A DNA stretch of 64,000 bases, from NCBI GenBank assembly GCA_030848705.1, contig CM061238.1, forward strand, positions 79,632,685-79,696,684. Direction: 5' to 3'. The DNA is from Heracleum sosnowskyi. Taxonomy: Eukaryota > Streptophyta > Magnoliopsida > Apiales > Apiaceae. Under the pieces are notes generated by a model that worked only from the letters and a program-made list of their open reading frames with translations, made no database searches and was not told where the DNA came from. Made by a program: the position numbers and the translations under genes. Shown one piece after another: positions 11,455-23,000 of this stretch (within the stretch, counting starts at the first letter, position 1; each line of letters opens with the position of its first letter).

Positions 11455-12000
11455 TGTAAGATATAATTGCTAATGTTTGTTTATCAGTGTTTAAGCAACA
11501 GGTACTGACAAGAGTTTATCAGAAGCCAGTCAGAGTTTAGTTAAACTCTGACAGGGTGAAGAGTTTAAAGGTAGCCGGTCAGAGTTTATTTAAAGTCTGA
11601 CAAGGTGAAAGTTAAATTAGCTGTCGGTGCTGAATTGAAGATTCTAGAAGCAATATATTCTGAAGATGGAAAGAAGTAGAATATATTGATACAGCTAAGG
11701 AGACGGAATAGAAGATAAGAAGCAATCCTTAATTGATAAGTTTTGTATAGCTAACTTGTAGGAATATCAATTAGATAAGGATTGTATGTAGCTGTGTACT
11801 ATATAAACACAGATAGGTTATCCCTAGAAGGGACGCGAATATTGATATATTATTCTTGTAACCTAGAAGCTCTTTGTGATTCATTAACATCATAAAGAGA
11901 GAAGCTGTTAATATAAATACAGTTTATTGATTCATAAACAGTGTTCTTAACTATCGTTATTCTCATACATACTTGATTATATTGTGTATTCGGCCTAACA
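11455..12000 (+). repeat. 5' LTR of element A
   Basis: It starts TGTAAGATAT and ends CGGCCTAACA. U3 holds exact copies of the A-specific motif at 11530 and 11579 (TCAGAGTTT) and at 11543 (AAACTCTGA). The first pair forms a near-perfect palindrome. The TATA box CTATATAAAC lies at 11799-11808. A lacks the C-run hairpin found near the LTR ends of B, C and E. Confidence 0.95.
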
Positions 12001-12002
12001 AT

Positions 12003-12014
12003 TGGTATCAGAGC
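12003..12014 (+). other. Primer binding site of A (tRNA-iMet)
   Basis: TGGTATCAGAGC starts two bases after the LTR and is the standard complement of the 3' end of plant initiator tRNA-Met. Confidence 0.95.
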
Positions 12015-12063
12015 CAAGGCTGTTTAATATATACAGTTTTACGATTCAAACACAGTATTAATC

Positions 12064-14394
12064 ATGTCTGAAGAAAATCAAACTGCTCCTAAGGCTGAAC
12101 AGGTTAAGCCCAATTCTGTGAGTCGATATGAAACAATCAGGGTTCCAATTCTCAGGCCAGTAGAGTATCCGATTTGGAAGGTTAAGATGACCATGTTTCT
12201 GGAGGCTACAGATCCAGAATACCTTGACAGAATTAATGATGGTCCTCATATGCCAACTAAATTGTCCCCTGTTGTTGATGGTCAAGCACAAAAGACTGTT
12301 CCAAAGGAAAAGAAAGATATGACTCCTGAGGATATCTCATCAATTGCAAAGGATGCAAAGGTTAGACATCTTCTCCACAGTGCTTTAGATAATGTAATGT
12401 CTAACAGAGTAATTGGCTGCAAAACTGCCAAAGAGATATGGGATGCTTTAGAAGTCAGATGCCAGGGAACAGGTGCTATTAAGAAGAACAGAAAAACAAT
12501 ACTCACACAGGAGTATGAGCACTTTGATTCAAGAACTAATGAAACCTTGACTGAGACTTATGACAGATTTTGCAAACTGTTGAACGATCTGTCTCTGGTA
12601 GATAAGGAATATGAACTTGAAGAGTCCAATCTCAAGTTTCTGTTATCTCTACCTGAAAAGTGGGATTTAAAGGCAACAACAATCAGAGATAATTATGATC
12701 TTGCTGATACAGATCTTGATGAAATCTATGGATTGTTAAAGACTCATGAACTTGAGATAGAACAAAGAAACAGGAGGTCCAGCAAGAAGACAAAATCTGT
12801 TGCTCTCAAAGTCGAGGAGAAGCCCATCAAGAAGGAATCATCAAGGAAGAAAGCCAAGGGAAAGGCTTTAGTTATTAAATCTGAAAGTGAGTCATCAAAC
12901 TCTGATGATGACTCAAACTCTGATGAAGCTTCTGACTCTGAGGATGATGAAGAGGAGTTGATGCAAATGGCTGCATTGATGGTGAAGACCTTTAAGAAGA
13001 TGGGATTCAAGAACTTCAAGAAAGGAAAGAGATTCTCAAGGAAAGATTCAAACCCTGAGAGGAGAAATTTCAGAAAGTCTGATGGAAAGGAGAACAAGTC
13101 TGGCAAGAAGGATAAGTCTCAAATCCAGTGCTACAAGTGTAAGGAGATGGGTCATTATGCTCCAGAGTGCAAGAAAGGCAAATCTGAGAAAGCACTCATC
13201 TCTAAAGGCAGAGACTGGGCAGATACTTCAGACTCTGATGATGGAGAAAACTATGCTCTTATGGCAACTGTCAGAGATGAGACTGAATCTTCTGAAAATA
13301 AGGTACCCCTAACTACTTATGCTTATGATACTGATAATATATCTGAGTTAAGAGTATATCTGAAAAGTGTTCATGTTAGTTATAGGGATCAGACTCTAGA
13401 GAATGAGAGGATTAAATCTGAGAATCTTAGTCTTAAAGAAAGAAACAAGTTTCTTGAAAGAGAACTTGAGAATATGAAGCATATTCAAAAAGAAAGAGAT
13501 GATGCTGTTTATATTGAACAGGAGTTGCTTAAAAGGTATAAGCAACTAGAATCTGATTTAGAAAAAGAAAGAAAAATAATCAAGACTTGGACAGATTCTG
13601 GAAGAGACACTCATCAAGTGTTTCAGACTGATTCTGTAGGTTTAGGTTATTGTGAAAACGATGAACTTAGGTTTAAAGACAAGGTTAAGGTTAAACCACT
13701 ACTTAAACCTGTGATATTTGTTCCAGAATCCACCAAGCTAAAATCTGTAGTTGTGAAAGAAGCTGTTGAGGAGCCAGTTGAAGCTTGTGTTAAACGAGTA
13801 GATATTGAATCTAAAACAGAGAAGCTTGTTGAGTTAGAAGCTGTTAAAGAACCAATTAGAATCTGTGAGAAGCAGGTTAATGTTGGTTTAATGACAGGAA
13901 AACAGTTCAAACATAAGCTCAAAGAGGTTAAGTCTGCCATGAAACCTAAAGGGTCCAAGAGAAATAGGAATGGAAAAGTAGGCATAAATAATAGAAATAA
14001 TCATATGCCTAATGCTAGTGCCTCAAGAAAAACATGTTTTAATTGTGGTAGTTCTAATCATCTTGCTAGATTTTGCACTAAGAACAAACATATTAATTCT
14101 TTACCTTCTACTTCAGAAGTAAAGAATGATTATGTTAGAGTAAGACCACAGACTTTATGCAAACATTGTGGGAGCACTTGGCATTCTATTTACACATGTA
14201 AGAGTTATCATGCAATTTATCATAATTATTATGAGCTTAAACCCAACTTGAAATGGGTTAGAGCAAACTCTACTAGTGTAAAATCTGACAATGTTAGTTT
14301 AAACTCTGAAAATGCTAATTCCGCTGCAAAAACTAACACTGTTAAGAAAGAAAAAGGATCCAAGCAAGTCTGGATCCTCAAAACTAACACTTAG
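12064..14394 (+). CDS. Gag polyprotein of element A
   Basis: The product is 776 aa from ATG at 12064. Residues about 20-240 form a copia-type gag domain (WKVKMTMFLEAT, then TAKEIWDALE and LSLPEKWDLK). A Ser/Asp/Glu-rich stretch (about 275-300) and a first zinc knuckle CYKCKEMGHYAPEC (about residue 356) follow. The middle is a charged coiled-coil-like region (about 440-510). Two more knuckles occur near the C-terminus: CFNCGSSNHLARFC (about 658) and CKHCGSTWHSIYTC (about 700). Three CCHC knuckles is more than the one usual in copia gag. Gag packages element RNA into virus-like particles. The stop TAG at 14392-14394 precedes pol, which is in the +1 frame. Confidence 0.9.
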   Translation: MSEENQTAPKAEQVKPNSVSRYETIRVPILRPVEYPIWKVKMTMFLEATDPEYLDRINDGPHMPTKLSPVVDGQAQKTVPKEKKDMTPEDISSIAKDAKVRHLLHSALDNVMSNRVIGCKTAKEIWDALEVRCQGTGAIKKNRKTILTQEYEHFDSRTNETLTETYDRFCKLLNDLSLVDKEYELEESNLKFLLSLPEKWDLKATTIRDNYDLADTDLDEIYGLLKTHELEIEQRNRRSSKKTKSVALKVEEKPIKKESSRKKAKGKALVIKSESESSNSDDDSNSDEASDSEDDEEELMQMAALMVKTFKKMGFKNFKKGKRFSRKDSNPERRNFRKSDGKENKSGKKDKSQIQCYKCKEMGHYAPECKKGKSEKALISKGRDWADTSDSDDGENYALMATVRDETESSENKVPLTTYAYDTDNISELRVYLKSVHVSYRDQTLENERIKSENLSLKERNKFLERELENMKHIQKERDDAVYIEQELLKRYKQLESDLEKERKIIKTWTDSGRDTHQVFQTDSVGLGYCENDELRFKDKVKVKPLLKPVIFVPESTKLKSVVVKEAVEEPVEACVKRVDIESKTEKLVELEAVKEPIRICEKQVNVGLMTGKQFKHKLKEVKSAMKPKGSKRNRNGKVGINNRNNHMPNASASRKTCFNCGSSNHLARFCTKNKHINSLPSTSEVKNDYVRVRPQTLCKHCGSTWHSIYTCKSYHAIYHNYYELKPNLKWVRANSTSVKSDNVSLNSENANSAAKTNTVKKEKGSKQVWILKTNT

Positions 14395-14413
14395 TGTTTG
14401 TTTGTGATTGCAG
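14395..14413 (+). promoter_or_regulatory. gag-pol junction with splice-acceptor-like TTGCAGG
   Basis: Between the gag stop and pol is a T/G-rich tract ending in GATTGCAG, then GG. The pol frame is closed by TGA at 14405-14407 immediately before TTG CAG GGT and has no ATG. Pol must therefore be made by splicing, frameshifting or a non-AUG start. The same TTGCAGG occurs at the junction in element B, where the frame relation differs, and that favours splicing. Confidence 0.4.
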
Positions 14414-17400
14414 GGTATAATAGAGAGCACACTTATCTTAGACAGTGGATGCTCAGGACATATGACTGGAAATAAAGCCCTGCTATCAGACTTTGAGGAG
14501 AAGGCTGGCCCAAAAGTTTCCTATGGAGATGGCAACATAGGACACACTCTGGGATATGGCAATATTAATCTTGGAAGTGTCATCATTACAAAAGTAGCTC
14601 TAGTCTCAGGACTCAAGCATAATCTGTTATCTGTGAGTCAAATCTGTGACAGAGGAAACCATGTAGATTTTCATAGTGAATACTGTGAAGTTATCAGTAA
14701 ATCTACTGGGAAAGTTGTTCTAGTTGGACACAGGCGCAACAATATTTATGAAGCAAGTTTGGTAACAAACTCTGATGGAAAAACAGTGTGTCTGACTGCA
14801 AGAATGTCAAATGAAGAGAGTTGGAATTGGCACAAGAAGCTCTCTCATCTCAATTTGAACAACATTAATGAGCTTATTAGAAAGGATCTTGTAAGAGGAC
14901 TTCCAAAATCAATACTCAATCTAGATGGTCTATGTGATTCTTGTCAAAAGGCCAAGCAAAGGAAGTCATCTTTCAAGAGCAAATCTGAATCTTCAGTAGT
15001 GGAACCTTATCATCTTCTACATGTTGATCTCTTTGGACCAGTGAATGTGATGTCCATGGGCAGAAAGAAATATGCTCTAGTAATTGTTGATGAATATACT
15101 AGATATACATGGGTGTATTTCTTGTCAAAGAAGGATGAAACTGCTCAAACGTTAATGGAACATGTAAATCTACTGGACAAAGGATCACAGCACAAAGTCA
15201 AAATAATAAGGAGTGATAATGGAACTGAATTCAGAAATTCAATCATGGAAGCTTTCTGCAAGGAAAGAGGAGTCAAACAAGAATTTTCTGCACCTGGAAC
15301 TCCACAGCAAAATGGTGTAGTTGAAAGAAAGAACAGAACCTTAATTGAAGCTGCCAGAACTATGCTTGATGAAGCAAAATTGCCAACTTATTTCTGGGCA
15401 GAAGCTGTTCAAACTGCTTGTTTTACTCAAAATGCAACTCTGATCAACAAGCATGGAAAAACACCATATGAGATGGTGAAAAACAAGAAGCCAAATTTGA
15501 AATATTTTCACATATTTGGATGCAAATGCTTTGTGTTGAAGACTCATCCTGAACAGTTGACCAAGTTCGAGTTAAAAGCTGATGAAGGAATCTTTGTTGG
15601 CTATCCATTGTCAACAAAAGCATTCAGAATTTACAATCTGAGAACAAAGGTGATCATGGAATCCATACATGTGTCATTTGATGACAAGAAAATAATTGGA
15701 CTTGAAGACAAGGATGGATATGATCAACTACGTTTTGAAAATGAAGATCTATTCTCTGATGATATAAACTCTGATGAAGCAGGGTTGACAAACTCTGACG
15801 AAGCATACTCTGAACCTCTACTGGTAAATTCTGGAGAAACTGGAAATTCTCAAATTGAACAAAATAGAGAACCAGTTGAGGGGGAGCGTGAAGAAGCTCA
15901 ACAAGACACAGCAAGTGAGTCAGTTGAGGAAACTGATTCAAACTCTGACAACTCAAACACTGAGCCATCCAACTCAGGGGGAGCCTTAGAAGCTGCAGAA
16001 AGTCAACACATGAATCAGGAGAGCATGGATCAAGGGGGAGGATCCAATACTGATACAAGAAGCCACTTACCAACAGCAAGAAAGTGGACACAGGCACATA
16101 CACCTGATCTTATAATTGGAGATCCTGATGCTAGTGTAAGAACTAGAAGTGCAACAAATAATGAGTGTCTGTATCATGCTTTCTTGTCTCAAACAGAACC
16201 AAAGAAAGTGGAGGAAGCTCTTCAAGATGCTAATTGGATTACAGCAATGCAAGAAGAGTTAAATGAATTTGAAAGAAATGAAGTCTGGACACTTGTACCT
16301 AGACCAAAGAATAGATCAATTGTAGGTACAAAGTGGGTTTTCAGAAACAAGACTGACAGTGAAGGTGTGATTACAAGAAACAAGGCTAGACTTGTGGCAA
16401 AAGGTTATTCACAACAGGAAGGAATTGACTATGATGAAACCTTTGCTCCAGTTGCAAGATTGGAGGCCATAAGAATTTTTCTGGCCTATGCTGCACACAA
16501 GAAGTTTAAAGTTTTTCAGATGGATGTAAAAAGTGCTTTTCTCAATGGGAAGCTTGAAGAAGAAGTGTTTGTTGAACAACCACCAGGATTTGTAGATTCC
16601 AAGCATCCAGATTATGTCTACAGGCTTGACAAGGCATTATATGGACTAAAGCAAGCACCAAGAGCATGGTATGAAACTCTTGCTCAATTTCTTTTAGAAA
16701 GTGGGTTCACAAGAGGTACAATTGATAAAACCCTGTTTTATTTCAATTCTGGTGATGATTTGCTTTTAGTTCAAATTTATGTAGATGATATTATTTTTGG
16801 ATCTACTAATGACAAACTTTGTAAGAAGTTTGCAAAGCTTATGCAATCCAGGTACCAAATGAGCATGATGGGAGAGCTTAGTTATTTTCTAGGCTTACAG
16901 GTCAAGCAAACAGATGATGGGATTTTTATCAATCAAGCAAAGTATACCAGAAATCTTCTAAAGAAATTTGGTATGCTTGATAGTTCATCTGCTACAACTC
17001 CCATGGCTACAGCAACGAAGCTTGACAAAGACACAGGAGCCTCAGTAGATATGACTAACTACAGAGGAATGATAGGGTCTCTACTGTATCTTACTGCAAG
17101 TAGACCTGATATCATGTATGCAACATGTCTTTGTGCAAGATTTCAAGCAGATCCCAGAGAGCCTCATCTAACAGCTGTGAAAAGGATCTTCAAATATCTC
17201 AAAGGAACCATAACCCTGGGTTTGTGGTATCCTAGAGAATCAGAGTTTAAGTTAATTGGTTACTCTGATGCAGATTTTGCAGGCTGTAAGATGGACAGAA
17301 AAAGTACAAGTGGAAGCTGTCAATTTTTAGGTGACAGATTAGTTTCTTGGTACAGCAAGAAACAGAAGTCAATCTCCACATCCACTGCTGAAGCAGAGTA

Positions 17401-17722
17401 TATAGCAGCTGGTAGCTGTTGTGCACAGATTTTATGGATGAAGAATCAACTGCTGGATTATGGGTTAAGGTACTCTAAAATACCTATTTTCTGTGATAAC
17501 CAAAGTGCTATTGCTATGACAGGTAATCCAGTACAGCACTCCATGACCAAGCACATCAGCATAAGATATCATTTTATCAGAGAACATGTGGAAGAAGGGA
17601 ACATTGAGCTTCATTTTGTGTCTACAGACCAACAACTTGCAGATATCTTCACCAAACCTTTGAGTGAAGCTACGTTTACAAGATTGGTAAATGAACTTGG
17701 AATGATCTCTGGTTCAGACTAG
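14408..17722 (+). CDS. Pol polyprotein of element A (PR-IN-RT-RH)
   Basis: This is an open frame of about 1104 codons with the Ty1/copia order. Aspartic protease is at residue about 11 (LDSGCSGHM). The integrase zinc region is WNWHKKLSHLN, then CDSCQKAKQRK. The integrase catalytic triad is D about 206 (HVDLFGP), D about 269 (RSDNGTEF) and E about 305 (GVVERKN), with the expected D-35-E spacing. RT has FLNGKLEEEVFVEQPPGF and the catalytic YVDDIIFG at about 790. RNase H has SDADFAGCKMDRKSTSG and AEAEYIAAG. Every catalytic residue I can check is present and no internal stop is seen. The integrase-RT linker carries three GGGGGAG tracts (15880, 15977, 16034). The first codon is TTG, so the true N-terminus depends on fusion to gag. 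Confidence 0.95.
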   Translation: MQGIIESTLILDSGCSGHMTGNKALLSDFEEKAGPKVSYGDGNIGHTLGYGNINLGSVIITKVALVSGLKHNLLSVSQICDRGNHVDFHSEYCEVISKSTGKVVLVGHRRNNIYEASLVTNSDGKTVCLTARMSNEESWNWHKKLSHLNLNNINELIRKDLVRGLPKSILNLDGLCDSCQKAKQRKSSFKSKSESSVVEPYHLLHVDLFGPVNVMSMGRKKYALVIVDEYTRYTWVYFLSKKDETAQTLMEHVNLLDKGSQHKVKIIRSDNGTEFRNSIMEAFCKERGVKQEFSAPGTPQQNGVVERKNRTLIEAARTMLDEAKLPTYFWAEAVQTACFTQNATLINKHGKTPYEMVKNKKPNLKYFHIFGCKCFVLKTHPEQLTKFELKADEGIFVGYPLSTKAFRIYNLRTKVIMESIHVSFDDKKIIGLEDKDGYDQLRFENEDLFSDDINSDEAGLTNSDEAYSEPLLVNSGETGNSQIEQNREPVEGEREEAQQDTASESVEETDSNSDNSNTEPSNSGGALEAAESQHMNQESMDQGGGSNTDTRSHLPTARKWTQAHTPDLIIGDPDASVRTRSATNNECLYHAFLSQTEPKKVEEALQDANWITAMQEELNEFERNEVWTLVPRPKNRSIVGTKWVFRNKTDSEGVITRNKARLVAKGYSQQEGIDYDETFAPVARLEAIRIFLAYAAHKKFKVFQMDVKSAFLNGKLEEEVFVEQPPGFVDSKHPDYVYRLDKALYGLKQAPRAWYETLAQFLLESGFTRGTIDKTLFYFNSGDDLLLVQIYVDDIIFGSTNDKLCKKFAKLMQSRYQMSMMGELSYFLGLQVKQTDDGIFINQAKYTRNLLKKFGMLDSSSATTPMATATKLDKDTGASVDMTNYRGMIGSLLYLTASRPDIMYATCLCARFQADPREPHLTAVKRIFKYLKGTITLGLWYPRESEFKLIGYSDADFAGCKMDRKSTSGSCQFLGDRLVSWYSKKQKSISTSTAEAEYIAAGSCCAQILWMKNQLLDYGLRYSKIPIFCDNQSAIAMTGNPVQHSMTKHISIRYHFIREHVEEGNIELHFVSTDQQLADIFTKPLSEATFTRLVNELGMISGSD

Positions 17723-19142
17723 AGATACGGGTTAGACTCAAAATCTATCTATGTTTGATTGTTTAAATGCTCATGATTCCTTGCACATGTTAACTGTTAT
17801 GTGAACCAGCATGTTAAACTCTGATGGTAAACTCTGTTGGTCATACTCTGATGGTAAACTCTGTTGGTCATATTCTGATAGATACAGTTTAATGATTATA
17901 CTCTGATTATAATTTTGTCTGAAACATTTTGACCAATGAAGAAATTTGTATGAAGCATAATTCTCAGTTAGTAATTGTGAATCCTTAAGAGTTGATAGAT
18001 TCTGATCTCAAATAAGTGCAGTAAGCTAACACAGCATGATACTGTCTCTATATTTATAGCATCTCTTAGTTTATTTGATCCTATACACTGAGTCTGTATT
18101 AGCTGTTTGCATTTTCTCTCATAAGTTAATTATAATTACTGATGAAAAGTCTAAACTCTGATTATTTAATGCAAATAATTCACCCTCAAATCACAAGATG
18201 CCAAACAGAGCACAAATTCCTTTGAGATCATGTTGTGCCTAGGAAGATCCAGGAACTTATTGTATGAAATAAGGGCTAAAATCTTTGATTTTTGGTGACT
18301 AGTGCCAACCACTGATTACTGGAAAAATAAAAAAATAAAAATAAAAATAAAAATAAAAAAATAAAAATAAAAAAATAAAAATAAATAAAAATAAATATAT
18401 ATAATAAAGGGGGTGAAAAATAAAAGACATATCCAAATGAAAGGATATCAGTAATACAGAGTTTAGATAGAAAAATCAGTGTCTATGTTATACATGAGAG
18501 TTTAGGCAACCAGTTTTTACTACTTTAGTTTGTGGATTTTATGCACTTTGAGATGATCTAAATACTGATTTCAGTAAACTCTGCTACTACACACACATAT
18601 TTTCACAACTGTACAGATTGAGAAAAGAGTTTAGTGACAAAGAAGGACAAATGGTAAACACTGATGTATTGTGTGAAATACGCCGAGGTTACTTTGTTTT
18701 AATCTCTAATGGTTAAAATAATCTCTGTGTTTCAGACAGTTTATAATTTTGAGATTAGTCATTTGTTTTTCGGAAAAAGTATGATTGAACGAAGAAATGA
18801 AAGAGTGTGTTTGATAAGTCCTGATAGTGATTCGTAATGCTGCTGAGTATGTTAGTTTATTGTTTAAAGTGATATCATTACTTTCACTTTACAATTACTA
18901 TGCAAAATTGATAATACTGATATGTAAAGAAACAAATTTTTTTCATTAATTGATTCAAATTTACATTCAGACCATTTCATACTCAAGTTTAGCTAAACTT
19001 TCTGATACATACTAATCACTATGGTTACAAAAGAAAAGATCTATTTAACCAGGACAAGTATCTGAATGCTACATCTGAAGCAGAAGAGCTAGAGCCAGAA
19101 GTTATTGTGCTCTACTACTTCTGATGATCGCAACCCAGTTGT
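17723..19142 (+). other. pol-ORF3 spacer of A, left part
   Basis: Noncoding. The A-specific motif AAACTCTGA occurs at 17816 and 18153, with near copies around 17835-17880 (AAACTCTGT and ATACTCTGA in a short tandem) and ACAGAGTTT near 18457. An A-rich AAAAATA repeat runs about 18316-18400, followed by AAAGGGGGTG. No ORF of note is seen. Confidence 0.7.
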
Positions 19143-19541
19143 TCAACTGATCATTATACCATCTGGAATTGCTTGACAACATCCTGAAGATGAATCATCA
19201 TCATCATCATCATCTTCCTGGATTCTCTTTCTGCTTTGCAGCTTGCAGGATTCCAAGAAGATTGTCTCCTCAGTACCCATCAGGAAGCTCTGCTGGAAGA
19301 GCATCATACAAATCTCCATAGTATGATCGTCTGCCAGGATGGGCACATCATATGGACCGGGACGGATGATGTGCACATAAGGATTAGAGATTGGTCCTTC
19401 TGCTATTTCATCATCTGCTATAAGACCTTCATCATTCAGAAAAGACAGAACAAGAAACTCATCTATGATATAGTTAGCTTGTTGCTGCCAGTTCATGTTC
19501 ACGAATGATTCTACATCCATGAATTCAAAGGTTCCTGCCAT
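19143..19541 (-). CDS. Antisense ORF between pol and ORF3 of A
   Basis: This is a minus-strand ORF of 132 codons starting at ATG 19541 (MAGTFEFMDVE). Upstream codons stay open to 19610 but only from a TTG. The protein has an acidic middle (LIADDEIAEGP), the stretch HIIRPGPYDVPILADD and a C-terminal Asp run (seven D) followed by SSSG. No known domain is recognised. It is divergent from ORF3, with about 480 bp between the two starts. Antisense accessory ORFs are known in plant LTR elements. I see no equivalent in B. It could be a chance ORF, but its composition looks protein-like. Confidence 0.45.
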   Translation of the reverse strand: MAGTFEFMDVESFVNMNWQQQANYIIDEFLVLSFLNDEGLIADDEIAEGPISNPYVHIIRPGPYDVPILADDHTMEICMMLFQQSFLMGTEETIFLESCKLQSRKRIQEDDDDDDDSSSGCCQAIPDGIMIS

Positions 19542-20023
19542 TTGGTGTATGGTAATTTTAAGATATGAAGCCTGTTGTGAAAATGCTTGGGGTTTTAAAG
19601 CATTCAACAAGGTAGCTGAAAGGTTTTTCCTTGAATCGAAGCGCTTGGGATAATAAGGTGCGGGGTTTCAAGACAGTCATTATTATTCTGACTATTGAGC
19701 TCCTTTGTACTTTATTATTAAAATTGATAATTTTATTATTATTAATTTTTTTTCTTTTAAGCGGATATTTTGAGTGTTATATGTGATGACAGGTGTTTTC
19801 ACGTCTGCACGTGTGTATTGGAAGTTGTTCGATACAGCTGTCAGCGTATTCACGTCTGACATCTGTTCCACTAACATACTTCTAATCTTTACAGTTATTA
19901 TTTAATACACTACATACACACGATTCAATCTTTTACGCACCTCATCTTTTCATAAGCTTTTACTCACACACAAACACTCAAACACTTTCAAAGCCCAGTT
20001 CTTTTTATTTTCAAATCTTACAA
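19542..20023. promoter_or_regulatory. Putative divergent promoter between antisense ORF and ORF3 of A
   Basis: The interval holds two direct copies of TTCACGTCTG (about 19798 and 19850), an ACGTG core (about 19809) and a TATA-like TATTTAATAC (about 19898-19907). An A/C/T-rich leader (repeated ACACTCAAACAC) leads to the ORF3 ATG at 20024. The layout resembles a bidirectional promoter, which is inference. Confidence 0.35.
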
Positions 20024-23000
20024 ATGGCAACTACAGCGTTTATTGCTTCTGAATTAGAATTTGTTCCCAACAATTATTCTGCACCTGTAGCAAATGAGAA
20101 CGCATCGGAGGCGTTTCATTTGATTCAGAGGTTCTTGTTACACTCTGATATCGGTACTGCTCTAACCGCACCATCGAAGCTGTCTGCGAATCAAATCAAA
20201 TCTTTTTGGCAGACAGGTATTTATGATAATGGAGGCGAGTCTGGATCGCCTTCTATAATTTTTGAGTTTCAAGGAGATGATTTTGTGGTTACTCCTACTA
20301 TTGTTCGTGATGCTTTGGGTCTTGAAGATTTCAATGCATTCACAATCTCTGTTGGTGACTCTGAGCTCGTCAGAATGATGAATGAGATAGGCTACACTGG
20401 ACCTTTGACAAAGATAGGTCAACTCAAAAGGCCATTTTTGCGCAAGGAATGGAGCTTCTTTTTCGATTGCATTACTCGGGCTTTTGGAAAGAAGTGCACC
20501 AATTGGGATGCGATTCCCACGGATAGTCTACAGATCGGGTATTCTCTTCTCTATGGCAGTCAATTTGATGTTGCTAGATTAGTTCTAACTAATATTGGTG
20601 AGAAAATGCTAGAGAATAGAAATGTTGTTTATTTCTCTAGGTTTTGTCAATTGATATTTAATTTTTGCTGCCCAAATGTTGAGATAGAAGAGGATGATGT
20701 TATACTTTCATTTAAACTGCACAAACGTATATTTTCTGATCTTATCAACAAGGACAACAAGAAAGGAGAAGTTGGTCCTTTACTGTTGCCTGCATCAGTA
20801 CAACAATTTCTTGACAACTTACAACAACAACAAGTAACAACTGCTGAAGCTGGACCTTCTGTGTCTCAACCACAGAGGTCAAAGAAATCCAAAGTTCGAG
20901 CAGTTAAGTCTGGTTTGCAACAAACTGAAGCTGAGGTATCAAATGTTGATGCTGTGCCTCAGAGAAAAAGAATGAAGAAAAGGCGAGCCCAAAGGGCAAA
21001 GTCTGTTGCTGCTGATTCTAATGTAGACTCAGAAACTGAAGCTGATGAAGAGACTCTTCATCAGAGAAAGAGAAGACTTGTTGCTGATCAACTTTTTGGT
21101 GATATCATTGCCAATTTGGAAAAAGAACATGAAGACACTGAAGCTCCTACATCAGAGAATGAGGAGATTGTGATTACAACTGTACCTTCAAGTACTCCTG
21201 CAATTGTTGAGGAGGATATTCTAACTGCTGAGAATGCTGCAAATCCTGAACCTATTCTGATGGATTTTGAACCAGAAGCTCCTACATCAAAAGCTGATGA
21301 TGTAGTTGAGGAAGCTGCTGCATACTCTGACAGCAGGATTGTGGATCATGAAGATACTGTACTGGAAGCTGATCAAGATACTACTGAATTAGTAGAACCT
21401 ATTGCTTCTCACACAGAAATCATTTCTCTTGATTTTGAGAAAGGTGAGGAAGTTGATCAGATTAGAGTTGATCCAGTTCCAGAAGCTGTTGCTGTACATA
21501 CTGATGCCACAGATAGTGATCATGAAGATATTGTTTTACTTGAAGCTTTGCAACAATCAGTTGTTGAGATTGTTCAGAGAGAAGCAGAGGTTACTGCTCC
21601 AGCAAACTCTGATGTTCCTCAAACTGTAGCAGATCAAATACCTGATGCCACTGCTCAGTTAATTGATGAAATTACTGCTGAAAATGTGCTTGAAGATATT
21701 CATGGAGAGGATGACAATGCTGAAGCTAGTCCTGTTCATTCAAACTCTGATATTCAAGTGGAAGTTTCTGATATTCAAGCAAATTCTACTGAAGAGAGGG
21801 AAGTTCAAAGGGCTGCTTCTGAGCATTTTCAGAATATGTACTACAATGCATGGGCTAATGCAGATTGTGTTTTTCCAGCACAACGGGCTGCAGATTTTCT
21901 ATCTGATTCTGTTAAGAAGATTACAAATCCTGATGTTCTTACGAGCTTACAGGCCACTGTTATTCAAGTCAAATCTCTTAATAATAGATTTGATGAGAAT
22001 CAACAGATGCTTACAAAATTGAGGAATGAAGTAAGTCTGAGGGATCTTACTTTAAAGGCTGACAGAACTTCTTACTATGCCATGTTCAAGCAGCAAGCCA
22101 GGGATTCTGAAGAAATCAAGAAGAGGCTTGGGACAGTTGAGGACAACCAGAATGCTATGTCTGCTCAACTGACTTCCATTTCTACTGCGCTTGAATTGCT
22201 GACATCAGTTCTACTTTCTGATGATGTCAAAAAGGGGGAGAGTATACCTAAAGACAAATGCAAAGATACTCAACCTCTGAGACGGAAGGATGATTCTACT
22301 GATGGAGGAAGCAGAGGAAATGAAAGAAGGATTTCTGCTCAAAGGCAAAAACGTGTAATAAACTCTGGTGGTCAATCTACTTCTGGTGGTCAATCTACTT
22401 CAAAACTCAACAAAAGTTTAGTTGTTTCAGCTAACCCATCTACTGATGAAGAGATTGCTGCTAGGATCTTTATTAAAGAGCATGGAAAAGATGTTACAAT
22501 TGAAGATATCCAAGCTGAAGAGCAAATGCTTGCTGAAGAACACAAGAAGAATCTTAAAGCTGGAATCTACAAGAAGAAGGAAATCAAGGCTCCTAGAAAG
22601 AAAGAAAAAGGAATTGTTATCAAAGAGAATGTAAGCTCTGATCAGAGTTTACAGTACTCAAGGAGACCTATGATTAAAAATGCTGACAAAGGAAAAGGTA
22701 AACTGGTAGAAGAAGAACAGTTACCTAAGAAGATTTATTCAACCTCTGACATTGCTCAAGTTGAAACAAGATTAGCAAACTCAACCTCTGACGCTGCTCA
22801 AGTTGATGATACTATTGAAGATAAGCCAGCCTCTGACAAGGCTCAAGCTGTGCAAACTCAGCTAGCTCCTCAACTCAAAGGTTTCTTAAGACCTGCACTC
22901 TCTAAAACTCTGACACTTCAACATGTGGATTTTTCTCAAACCAGGACTGTACTTGGAAAAGAATCTTATGATAAGTCTGGTTTAGGTTCACATAGGGAGA

